Position numbers and translations under genes: made by a program. 42,326 nt of DNA from an uncultured Bacteroides sp. (lineage in GTDB: Bacteria > Bacteroidota > Bacteroidia > Bacteroidales > Bacteroidaceae). Positions 26,445 to 33,834 of the stretch are shown piece after piece. Where the stretch lies: NCBI GenBank assembly GCA_947074295.1, contig CAMTPC010000014.1, positions 1 to 42,326 on the forward strand, in the 5' to 3' direction. Position 1 is the first letter of the stretch, and each line of letters begins with the position of its first letter. The notes under the pieces were generated by a model. That model was given only the letters and a program-made list of their open reading frames with translations, was not told the origin of the DNA and did not search any database.

Positions 26445-27701
26445 TTACTCCTCCTTCGTCATTACATCTCTATAAACTTCAATAAACAGATCCTCCAATT
26501 CCGAGCTAGGTAATTCTGCATATTTTTTTTGAAAAACATTGCGCATCATTTGCGAAGGATCTATATTTTGTAAACTATTATCTTCTTCCTCCTCTTCATC
26601 ATCGCTAACGCCCGGTTGCAGCTGTGCATAGACTGGTGTGATACGGGTCAGACGCACTGCCTTATCTGCCAACATATCCACTACTTGTTTGGTAAACATC
26701 GGATCGGGTTCAGTCAACTGGACACGTACTTCTAAATAAGGATATTCATCTTCATCGAGTTCCGATAAAAAAGCCTCGGGTAGCAGTTGGAGCTGATGCA
26801 TCACCTCCATAGGAGAAGCAGCACCTTGTAGCGGGATAGACATGAGTGGAACAAGGGGTGTGTAGACGAGTTTTTCTATATTGATATCACTCTTCTCATC
26901 AATTTCCACCAATACAGCTCCATGTTTATAATGTTTCTCCGAAAACGAAAGTGGTAATGGGCTACCAGCATAGCGTATATGCTCACGTCCAGATACTCGT
27001 TGTGATTTATGGATATGCCCCAAAGCCACATAATCCACCTTGTCTGTGAAAACATCAGGCGATATACACTCCAGTCCACCAATTATGGTACGCTCACTAT
27101 GTTCTTTTTCGGCTATCTCCGAACCTGTAGCCTGTAGATGTCCCATCACGATGAGCGGTTTGTCTTGCGCGATGGAAGTGGCTTTTTCTATCAATCGTGA
27201 ATAAAATTGACGAACACCAGCTGCATAAGAATTTTGCTCATCCGAAACTGCAGGATAGTCACCTTGCCTCAGAAAAGGGACTGTCAAGCAATAAGCTTTG
27301 GTTATTCCTTTTTCATCTTTCATGGGTGATATAAGGTCTTCATAGTCTATATTCCCATCTTTCTTTTTCACTCCACCTTTTACTATTGTACGTATCTCTT
27401 GTAAAAGAGGTGCAGGTGCTTCTAGCCGTGCGGGCGAGTCATGATTCCCCGCTATGAGGATAATCTGCAGTTGTGGAAAGCGTGTGGTAACCTGATGGAT
27501 GAATCTATAATAAAGCTGCTGGGCAGATGCAGGAGGATTTGATACATCAAAGATATCACCTGCAATTAGTAGTATGTTCACTTTCTTCTTCTCAATCTCG
27601 TTCGCAAGCCACGACAGAAAATATTCGTGTTCATTCTTGCGGTTGTATCCAAAAAAAGTTTGGCCCAAATGCCAATCAGCTGTATGAAGAATCCGAAGCA
27701 T
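26445..27701 (-). CDS. sbcD: Exonuclease subunit SbcD
   Basis: 418 residues, a Mre11-type calcineurin-like phosphoesterase nuclease. Metal ligands sit in HTADWHLG (6-13, Asp9 and His11), AGDIFD, AGNHDSP, MGHLQATG and LGHIHKSQ, in the usual order. The C-terminal third has an acidic stretch (DDEEEEEDN) followed by the SbcC-binding tail. It is the first gene of sbcDC, with a likely promoter at 27732-27739, diverging from plsC. Confidence 0.97.
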   Translation of the reverse strand: MLRILHTADWHLGQTFFGYNRKNEHEYFLSWLANEIEKKKVNILLIAGDIFDVSNPPASAQQLYYRFIHQVTTRFPQLQIILIAGNHDSPARLEAPAPLLQEIRTIVKGGVKKKDGNIDYEDLISPMKDEKGITKAYCLTVPFLRQGDYPAVSDEQNSYAAGVRQFYSRLIEKATSIAQDKPLIVMGHLQATGSEIAEKEHSERTIIGGLECISPDVFTDKVDYVALGHIHKSQRVSGREHIRYAGSPLPLSFSEKHYKHGAVLVEIDEKSDINIEKLVYTPLVPLMSIPLQGAASPMEVMHQLQLLPEAFLSELDEDEYPYLEVRVQLTEPDPMFTKQVVDMLADKAVRLTRITPVYAQLQPGVSDDEEEEEDNSLQNIDPSQMMRNVFQKKYAELPSSELEDLFIEVYRDVMTKEE

Positions 27702-27731
27702 AAAATATCACTTTTAGGAATTAATAGAGAA

Positions 27732-27739
27732 CAAATATA
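27732..27739 (-). promoter_or_regulatory. -7 element of sbcDC
   Basis: Complement reads TATATTTG (TAnnTTTG), 30 bp upstream of the sbcD start. A TTG (complement of 27763-27765) lies 23 bases upstream of it. Confidence 0.55.
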
Positions 27740-27773
27740 CCGATAAAGCTTAAACATATTGCCAAGAATAATT

Positions 27774-27781
27774 TATATTTG
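27774..27781 (+). promoter_or_regulatory. -7 element of plsC
   Basis: TATATTTG matches TAnnTTTG and lies 20 bp before the plsC ATG. The sbcD and plsC promoters are back to back, 34 bp apart. Confidence 0.5.
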
Positions 27782-27801
27782 CAAGCATATAAATAATACC
27801 A

Positions 27802-28548
27802 ATGAAAATACTTTATTATATCTATCAGATTCTTTTTGCGTTACCAATTCTCTTAGTATTAACTATACTTACTTCGGTGGTGACAATACTAGGCACTATA
27901 TTAGGTGGGGCACATATATGGGGTTATTATCCAGGGAAGATATGGTCGCAATTGGTTTGTGTTTTCCTTCTGATACCTGTTAAAGTAGTCGGGCGTGAAA
28001 AGTTGCATAAACATACTTCGTATATCTTCGTACCCAATCATCAAGGTTCTTTCGATATATTCTTGATTTATGGTTTTCTGGGTCGCAATTTTAAATGGAT
28101 GATGAAAAAGAGCTTGCGTAAGATACCTTTTGTGGGTAAAGCTTGCGAGAGTGCAGGACATATATTCGTTGATCGTTCTGGCCCGAAGAAAGTGTTGGAA
28201 ACGATAAAACAAGCTAAAGGCTCATTGAAGAATGGAGTCTCATTGGTGGTTTTTCCAGAAGGAGCACGTACCTATACTGGTAAATTGGGGCCTTTCAAGA
28301 AGGGCGCTTTCCAGTTGGCTGATGAGCTACAATTACCAGTTGTGCCCATTACTATCGAAGGGTCTTTCGAAATATTGCCCCGTACGGGTAAATGGGTTAA
28401 TTGGCATCGTATGACTTTGATTATTCATGATCCGATACCACCACATGGACAAGGCTTAGATAATATTAAGCAAACTATGGATGAGGCTTATCACGTTATT
28501 GAAACATCGCTTTCAGACAGATATAAGAATATTCCTGCTTCCAATTAG
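27802..28548 (+). CDS. plsC: 1-acyl-sn-glycerol-3-phosphate acyltransferase
   Basis: 248 residues with one or two N-terminal membrane helices (about 5-38 and 47-63). The acyltransferase signature is NHQGSFD (79-85; the His80-Asp85 HX4D pair), followed by the FPEGARTYTG block (151-160) and a VPITIEGS block. PlsC adds the second acyl chain to lysophosphatidic acid to make phosphatidic acid at the inner membrane. It could instead be an ornithine-lipid or similar acyltransferase of the same fold, but length and motifs fit PlsC. It is transcribed alone. Confidence 0.92.
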   Translation: MKILYYIYQILFALPILLVLTILTSVVTILGTILGGAHIWGYYPGKIWSQLVCVFLLIPVKVVGREKLHKHTSYIFVPNHQGSFDIFLIYGFLGRNFKWMMKKSLRKIPFVGKACESAGHIFVDRSGPKKVLETIKQAKGSLKNGVSLVVFPEGARTYTGKLGPFKKGAFQLADELQLPVVPITIEGSFEILPRTGKWVNWHRMTLIIHDPIPPHGQGLDNIKQTMDEAYHVIETSLSDRYKNIPASN

Positions 28549-28680
28549 AATGTTGTAAAGATATTTGTTCCTCTTGTAATGTATGACTTCCTTTTAGCAG
28601 CTTGCTGATAGGGATATATATAGTTTTTTAATAACTTGATTGACAGAGAGGTGTCTTCTTGTGGAACATCCAGATACTGA

Positions 28681-28756
28681 CTACGGCTACTCCCCTTGCT
28701 GAGCAGGACCCAATACCATGATGGATAGGGCTGCTAAGCAAGGGGAGTAGCCGTAG
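28681..28756. repeat. 26-bp inverted repeat, stem-loop element
   Basis: Arms at 28681-28706 and 28731-28756 match as inverted copies at 25 of 26 positions around a 24-base centre. The arm starts CTACGGCTACTCCCCTTGCT. It is GC-rich compared with its surroundings and has no U-tract at either side. It lies in the 263-bp gap between plsC (plus) and the MORN-type gene (minus). A 17-base piece (28685-28701) recurs with one change at 10752-10768 beside the dead transposase. It may be a MITE-like relic or a factor-dependent terminator. The rest of the gap shows no gene. Confidence 0.9.
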
Positions 28757-28811
28757 CTTATTTTAGTAAATCACTTTGTAGGAATAATGATTGTTCGGGA
28801 GTATGATTATA

Positions 28812-29408
28812 TTACCACCAGTTGAAGCCATAAAGTTTATTTCCATTTTCATCATAGAGGTTGCCTTCCATCAATTCGCCTCTACGCCAACGACCTATGA
28901 TATATTGGCCAGGATCAGCAAAGCGCAAGCTGTCACGTTCGGCTATACGGGCACGAATGCGATAAACCAATCTTCCTTCTCCATCAGGATATCCGTCAGT
29001 TATGCCTCCTGTATAAGAGCCATAGGGCATCGTCAGTGTACCTTGGTTGGCAAGCATTTCTCCTTGGCTGTCCATAGGTAATGGTTCGGGTACTACAACT
29101 GGATTGGGTTCGCTATAAACTTCAGTCTGTGGATAAACCCCTTCTTGGCGGAGGTCTATACGTTCATCTACTCTTTCGCCAAAAATGTAGAATGCGATTA
29201 TAGCAATCACACATAGTATAGCAATAATAATAAAGATAAAACTGAGACCGACATTGTTATTGTTAGAACTGTCCGAATCAACATAAGGTACTAATGGTTC
29301 GCCACATTCATCACAGAGAAAAGTAGACTCTTCGGCTTCTTGTAGCTCCCGATTTCTTGCTTTGGAGCATCCTTCCACATTTTTGCAAATTCCTTTCTTT
29401 TTAGCCAT
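28812..29408 (-). CDS. Zinc-ribbon, single-span membrane protein with MORN-like repeat
   Basis: 198 residues of unknown function. The N-terminus holds a four-cysteine zinc-ribbon pattern (Cys8, Cys14, Cys32, Cys35, the last two in CDECGEP). A low-complexity SSNNNN linker leads to one membrane span (about 54-74). The outer C-terminal half has a MORN-like repeat, YTGGITDGYPDGEGRLVY, then GRWRRGELMEGNLYDENGNK. In other proteins MORN repeats bind lipids or partners. It is downstream of a sigma-factor gene and its neighbour (89-bp gap), and could belong to that unit or have its own promoter. Confidence 0.75.
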   Translation of the reverse strand: MAKKKGICKNVEGCSKARNRELQEAEESTFLCDECGEPLVPYVDSDSSNNNNVGLSFIFIIIAILCVIAIIAFYIFGERVDERIDLRQEGVYPQTEVYSEPNPVVVPEPLPMDSQGEMLANQGTLTMPYGSYTGGITDGYPDGEGRLVYRIRARIAERDSLRFADPGQYIIGRWRRGELMEGNLYDENGNKLYGFNWW

Positions 29409-29497
29409 AATTTCTGATTTTAAGATCTTTATGGAATAACAATAAGGAACAAAAACTTGTTTAGAATACGTGCAATGTATTCGATAATTTGCCTTGA

Positions 29498-30091
29498 TTA
29501 ATCATCAAGATCTTTTAATTCGGCTAGATTCTTGCGGACTCTGCGAAGTCTTTTCCATTCCTTTTTACTGACTTTGATGGGGTAATGAGCAGCAATCGCC
29601 CAAATGATGACAAAAATACCAATCCGCCATGGTTCTCCTTCCCATAGTCGATTACTTATAAAATAGAATATGATGATCCCTAGTAAGAAGGCAAAACCTA
29701 TAAATGTTTCAATACTCGCCCAGCTGTAATACTTATTGAATCGGGTGATAACCTCTTTAAGTGGCATCTCCTCAATTTTTATTTTTGATAGATAATTGGT
29801 GGAATAGACGTCCCATATAAGAGCGGGAATTGCAAACATGAAAGCGATTATTACAGTCAAATCATCTTCTGGTCCTCTTTGCAGAATGCAGCCAATGAGA
29901 ATTAAAATCGCAATAGGAATTAAAATACACACTGCTATAATGCGACCTTTAACTCTTGCCTTTCGCATTTTTTCGGCATCCGACGATACATATTCTTTAA
30001 GTCTGGATATGTTCTCCTTTTTGATCAACTGAATATTCTTCAGCTGCTCATCTATCTGATTCCACGATTGTTTTAATTGATCTATATCCAT
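29498..30091 (-). CDS. Integral membrane protein next to ECF sigma factor, possible anti-sigma factor
   Basis: 197 residues. A soluble N-terminal part (about 1-46) of mostly charged helix, MDIDQLKQSWNQIDEQLKNI, precedes four membrane spans (about 49-67, 77-95, 122-142 and 152-168) and a basic C-terminal tail. I recognise no catalytic motif or classic anti-sigma zinc motif. The gene starts 1 bp after the sigma factor stop, the usual position of a cognate membrane regulator in Bacteroidetes. The anti-sigma role is inferred from position and membrane topology only. Confidence 0.7.
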   Translation of the reverse strand: MDIDQLKQSWNQIDEQLKNIQLIKKENISRLKEYVSSDAEKMRKARVKGRIIAVCILIPIAILILIGCILQRGPEDDLTVIIAFMFAIPALIWDVYSTNYLSKIKIEEMPLKEVITRFNKYYSWASIETFIGFAFLLGIIIFYFISNRLWEGEPWRIGIFVIIWAIAAHYPIKVSKKEWKRLRRVRKNLAELKDLDD

Positions 30092-30092
30092 A

Positions 30093-30608
30093 TTATTGAT
30101 CCTCCTTTTGCTTCATTTTTTTAAGTTTGTCTTTAATGCGACTTAGCTTAGTCGCTACATTCGTTACGGTCAATCCCGTGATCTCGGCAATCTCATCGTA
30201 ACTCTTCTCTTCGAGATAGAGCAGAATGATAGACTTGTCGAGTTGTCCCAATTGATTGATAAGTCGGTAAAGCTGGCGCAACATTTCGTGCATAGGGTCA
30301 TTCTCGTCTACCAAAGTATTTACTTCTGGATTGAGAGTGACAAATTCTGGAATGTTTTTTTCCTTACGGATAAAACTGATGCATGTGTTCAAGGCAATGC
30401 GGTATATCCAAGTGGAGATTTTGCACTCTTTCCGAAATTTAGTAAAAGAACGCCACACGTTGAGCACCACCTCTTGGTAGAGGTCGTTTAGCGAAGCATT
30501 GGGCGTGGTGTACATGTAGCACACCTTGTAGATCACCCGCTCATATTCGCGGATAACCGAGACAAACTCTCTCTCAAGTTGCTGCTGCTTTACACGTGTT
30601 TCCTCCAT
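30093..30608 (-). CDS. ECF-type RNA polymerase sigma factor
   Basis: 171 residues from the ATG at 30608; an upstream TTG at 30638 is possible but less likely. Region 2 contains DLYQEVVLNVWRSFTKFR and the ISTWIYRIALNTCISFIRK segment. Region 4 contains the helix-turn-helix LYLEEKSYDEIAEITGLTVT followed by a basic recognition helix. There is no C-terminal extension. It heads the unit with the membrane protein at 29498 and probably controls it and other genes; the signal is unknown. An autoregulatory promoter upstream is plausible, but no consensus is evident. Confidence 0.92.
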   Translation of the reverse strand: MEETRVKQQQLEREFVSVIREYERVIYKVCYMYTTPNASLNDLYQEVVLNVWRSFTKFRKECKISTWIYRIALNTCISFIRKEKNIPEFVTLNPEVNTLVDENDPMHEMLRQLYRLINQLGQLDKSIILLYLEEKSYDEIAEITGLTVTNVATKLSRIKDKLKKMKQKEDQ

Positions 30609-30698
30609 TGGTTTTTCTTTTTGTGCCTTACTAAACAATAAGACGTGGGGAAGGGCGAATAATCACAAGAGAAGCTAAAAAAATATGTGATGAGGGTA

Positions 30699-31616
30699 TT
30701 AAAAGTTTAAATTGGAGGCGAGGAATTTGCGCATATCTTCTATGGGTAGATCGCGTCTTCTAGCATAGTCTACGAGTTGATCTTCACCTATCTTGCCAAC
30801 GCAAAAATAAGAAGCAGCAGGATGTGCGAAAATAAGTCCACAGACGGATGCATGGGGCTTCATGGCACCATTTTCGGTGAGGGTGATGCCTATGCGATGG
30901 AAGTTGATGAGTTTGTCTAATAGAAAATTAACAGATTGATCAGGTAAGGAAGGATAGCCCACTGCTGGGCGAATGCCTTGATAGTTTTCTACCAACAAGT
31001 CGGCCATTTCTAGTTTTTCGTCTTTGGCATACCCCCAGTAATCCTTGCGCACGAATTGGTGCATCTTCTCGGTTGCCGCTTCAACCAGTCTGTCAGATAG
31101 TGTTTGGATGAGGAGGTGGTTGTAGGGGTCTTGATCGAAAAGTCCTTCGACATCCGCATCGATTGTCGAGGCAAAAACACCAACCGTGTTGGCTACATCG
31201 TAGCGTGGCAAAGCGTCGCCAATAGTGGCAGGTGCTATATAGTCGGATAAGCATAAGAAAGGCAAATCATCGTTCTTCTTAGCTTGCTGGCGCAATAGTG
31301 GAAAGCGAACATTATCAAGTATCAAGTCATTGCCATGCGATGTGGCATGGCAAAGCCTTACTATACATTTCACTTTATAATCATTGTCAAGCGTGTTGAG
31401 CATGCGTTGTGCCTCCTTGAATAGCTGTATAGCTTCGGTCGCTTTTGCACGCTCTTCTACAGGGAATGTATTGACCCATGAAGCTCTACATGCATCACAA
31501 CCATGTAAATCTGCTACAGCAGAAAAACGCTTCTTGAAGCCCCACGCATGAAAGAAGTAAACCCAATTGATATACGAAGCGACTTCGTGAATCTTATAGG
31601 TGATGATCGTTTCCAT
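30699..31616 (-). CDS. Stand-alone MetH activation-domain protein
   Basis: 305 residues that match the C-terminal AdoMet-binding activation domain of cobalamin-dependent methionine synthase, without its catalytic or B12 domains. Visible motifs are CLSDYIAP (122-129; AdoMet site), RPAVGYP (216-222), LTENGAMKPHASVCG (246-260) and a VGKIGEDQLVDYARRR tail. In MetH this domain reduces and remethylates inactivated cob(II)alamin. As a free protein it likely acts in trans on a MetH lacking or sharing the domain; that partner is outside the window. The N-terminal part has a HGCDACRASW cysteine cluster. It starts 12 bp after pyrC and is the last gene of that run. Confidence 0.85.
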   Translation of the reverse strand: METIITYKIHEVASYINWVYFFHAWGFKKRFSAVADLHGCDACRASWVNTFPVEERAKATEAIQLFKEAQRMLNTLDNDYKVKCIVRLCHATSHGNDLILDNVRFPLLRQQAKKNDDLPFLCLSDYIAPATIGDALPRYDVANTVGVFASTIDADVEGLFDQDPYNHLLIQTLSDRLVEAATEKMHQFVRKDYWGYAKDEKLEMADLLVENYQGIRPAVGYPSLPDQSVNFLLDKLINFHRIGITLTENGAMKPHASVCGLIFAHPAASYFCVGKIGEDQLVDYARRRDLPIEDMRKFLASNLNF

Positions 31617-31628
31617 AAATCGGCAATC

Positions 31629-32975
31629 TTATCTGAATCTTAGCTCTTGGCCCTTCATATCTGTCACTATCCTATCATTCTCGAAGGCCAAATGACCATT
31701 AACGAAGGTTTTCTCTACCTTCCAGTGGAAAGTATGTCCCTCCATCGGACTCCATTTACATTTGCTGACTATAGTATCTTGCGTCACTATATTCTCCGTT
31801 TCTGGTCTTACCAGCACAAGGTCAGCTTGATAGTCTTGGCGAATAAAACCACGGCCTTGTACTTCAAACAAAATAGCAGGTGCATGACACATCTTCTCCA
31901 CCACTGTCTGAATTTTGAAGACATCCATATCTACCAACTCGAGCATGCTAAGTAATGAAAATTGAATCATCGGCATCCCCGAAACCGCTTTCAGTGCACC
32001 CCCTTCTTTTTCAGTCAACAAGTGAGGGGCATGGTCTGTGGCTATCACATCTATCTTACCATTCTTTACTGCCTCACGAAGGGCTTTCTTATCATCGGCC
32101 GACTTAATGGCAGGATTACATTTGATGCGCGTACCCAGATGATTATAGTCTTTGTCCGCGAACATCAAATGTGAGATGCAAGCCTCGGATGTGATGCGTT
32201 TTTCTTCGGTGAGCGGTGTGCGGCTCAACAGTTCCAGCTCATCGGCTGTCGATATGTGTAGCAGGTGTAGGCGTGCATTGTGCTCTTTGGCCAATCGCAC
32301 TGCCAATTCGGAGGAACGGTAACAGGCTAAAGCCGAACGAACAACGGGATGATAACTCAAAGGTAAATCATCATTCTCGCCCGTTTGAGCTAGGCATTTT
32401 TGCGTATTTTCTTTGATTGTATTTTGATCTTCGCAATGAGCGGCTATCACAAAGTCGCTTTCTGAGAAAATCTTGTTGAGTGTTTCCATGCGATCCACTA
32501 GCATATTGCCCGTACTGGAACCCATGAAAAGTTTAAGCCCACATACACGATGCTTGTCTAGCTCACCAAACTGAGTATAGTTAGTATTGGTCGCACCGAA
32601 ATAGCATGAATAGTTCACGAGACTTTTCTCGGCAAACAATTTCATCTTTTCCTCCCATGCCTCTGGGGTGGTGGTTTGGGGCATTGTGTTGGGCATATCC
32701 ATCACGGAAGTTACACCTCCCGCCGCAGCAGCCTGGCTTTCCGAATAGATGTCGGCCTTCTGCGTCAAACCTGGATCGCGGAAATGAACGTGATCATCGA
32801 TCACACCTGGCAGAAGATAACAACCTGAGGCATCCAACACTTCATCGCAAGGACGGGAAGGTGCGTTTTCTTCTCTCAATACTTCGGCTATCTGTTCGCC
32901 TTCGATAACGACAGAGCCTAGAAATTTCTCACCTTCGTTTACGATGATAACATTTTTAATGTGCAACCGTTTCAT
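31629..32975 (-). CDS. pyrC: Dihydroorotase, class I
   Basis: 448 residues. The enzyme cyclises carbamoyl-aspartate to dihydroorotate in pyrimidine synthesis. Metal ligands are His62 and His64 in DHVHFRDPG, Lys148 (the carbamylated position) in GLKLFMG, His180, His240 and Asp314 in ATDHAPH. The class I/III dihydroorotase form (longer than the 340-residue E. coli PyrC) and GGVTSVMDMPNT fit this identification over hydantoinase. It overlaps the upstream glycosyltransferase gene by 20 bp. Confidence 0.95.
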   Translation of the reverse strand: MKRLHIKNVIIVNEGEKFLGSVVIEGEQIAEVLREENAPSRPCDEVLDASGCYLLPGVIDDHVHFRDPGLTQKADIYSESQAAAAGGVTSVMDMPNTMPQTTTPEAWEEKMKLFAEKSLVNYSCYFGATNTNYTQFGELDKHRVCGLKLFMGSSTGNMLVDRMETLNKIFSESDFVIAAHCEDQNTIKENTQKCLAQTGENDDLPLSYHPVVRSALACYRSSELAVRLAKEHNARLHLLHISTADELELLSRTPLTEEKRITSEACISHLMFADKDYNHLGTRIKCNPAIKSADDKKALREAVKNGKIDVIATDHAPHLLTEKEGGALKAVSGMPMIQFSLLSMLELVDMDVFKIQTVVEKMCHAPAILFEVQGRGFIRQDYQADLVLVRPETENIVTQDTIVSKCKWSPMEGHTFHWKVEKTFVNGHLAFENDRIVTDMKGQELRFR

Positions 32976-33720
32976 ATTTCTTTTGTGGATAGTTATGGAA
33001 GAGACTATTGAGCTTTAAGCGAATCACACCGAATACGGCTTCGCCAAAAATGCTACTATTCATTTTGGATGTACCCAGTTCGCGATTGATGAAAATAACG
33101 GGTACTTCTTTGATGTTGAAACCACATTTATAAGCTGTGAACTTCATTTCTATTTGGAAGGCATAACCCTTAAAACGAATCTGGTCCAAATCGATGGTTT
33201 CTAATACCTCTCGACGATAGCATTTGAAACCTGCTGTGGTGTCGTGAATCGGCACTTGTGTAATCATGCGTACATACTTAGATGCAAAGTAAGACATCAG
33301 AACACGACTCATCGGCCAGTTTACCACATTTACACCACTCACATAGCGCGAACCGATAGCCACGTCACCTCCTTCTTCGGCACAAGCTTTATAAAGGCGC
33401 GGTAAGTCATCTGGATTGTGGCTGAAATCTGCATCCATCTCGAATATATACTCATAATCGTGGGCCAATGCCCACTTGAATCCCGCGATATAGGCAGTGC
33501 CCAATCCCAGTTTCCCTTTGCGTTGTAGCATAAACAACCGGTCGGGGAATTCTGTTTGTAATTGTTTAACGATGTCGGCGGTGCCGTCGGGCGAACCGTC
33601 TTCCACAATCAAGATGTGGAATGTCTTTTCCAACCCAAAAACCGCACGGATGATTTTCTCAATATTTTCGCGCTCGTTATAGGTTGGAATGATGACGATG
33701 CTATCAGATGTTGTGCTCAT
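32956..33720 (-). CDS. Polyprenyl-phosphate mannose/sugar synthase (GT2)
   Basis: 254 residues from the ATG at 33720; the longer TTG start at 33744 would lie in the promoter and is rejected. A GT2 glycosyltransferase with IIPTYNEREN (10-19), DGSPDGT (41-47), and the metal site DAD in EMDADFSHNPDD (94-105). The length and motif order match polyprenol monophosphomannose synthases (Dpm1 type), which transfer a sugar from a nucleotide donor to a lipid carrier facing the cytoplasm. There is no C-terminal membrane segment. The donor sugar is not certain. It heads an operon with pyrC and the MetH-activation protein, and diverges from mfd. Confidence 0.9.
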   Translation of the reverse strand: MSTTSDSIVIIPTYNERENIEKIIRAVFGLEKTFHILIVEDGSPDGTADIVKQLQTEFPDRLFMLQRKGKLGLGTAYIAGFKWALAHDYEYIFEMDADFSHNPDDLPRLYKACAEEGGDVAIGSRYVSGVNVVNWPMSRVLMSYFASKYVRMITQVPIHDTTAGFKCYRREVLETIDLDQIRFKGYAFQIEMKFTAYKCGFNIKEVPVIFINRELGTSKMNSSIFGEAVFGVIRLKLNSLFHNYPQKKYETVAH

Positions 33721-33741
33721 GGGACTATTGCGTATTTGATA

Positions 33742-33749
33742 CAAATATA
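33742..33749 (-). promoter_or_regulatory. -7 element of GT2-pyrC operon
   Basis: Complement reads TATATTTG (TAnnTTTG), 21 bp before the GT2 ATG. No clear -33 match at the right spacing. Confidence 0.5.
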
Positions 33750-33775
33750 ATCAATTCCAACAACGGAGGCGAAAA

Positions 33776-33810
33776 TTTGTTATAAAACTAAGTACTATTT
33801 TGTACTTTTG
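33776..33810 (+). promoter_or_regulatory. Promoter of mfd
   Basis: TTTG (33776-33779), 23 bases, then TACTTTTG (33803-33810), 24 bp before the mfd ATG. Spacing is a little longer than the usual 19-21. Confidence 0.5.
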
Positions 33811-33834
33811 CCAGTAAATATTCATTTTAGATAT

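Noticed and set aside
33808..33834. A TTG start for mfd nine codons upstream
   Set aside because: It lies within the -7 element TACTTTTG; the ATG at 33835 fits the conserved N-terminus.
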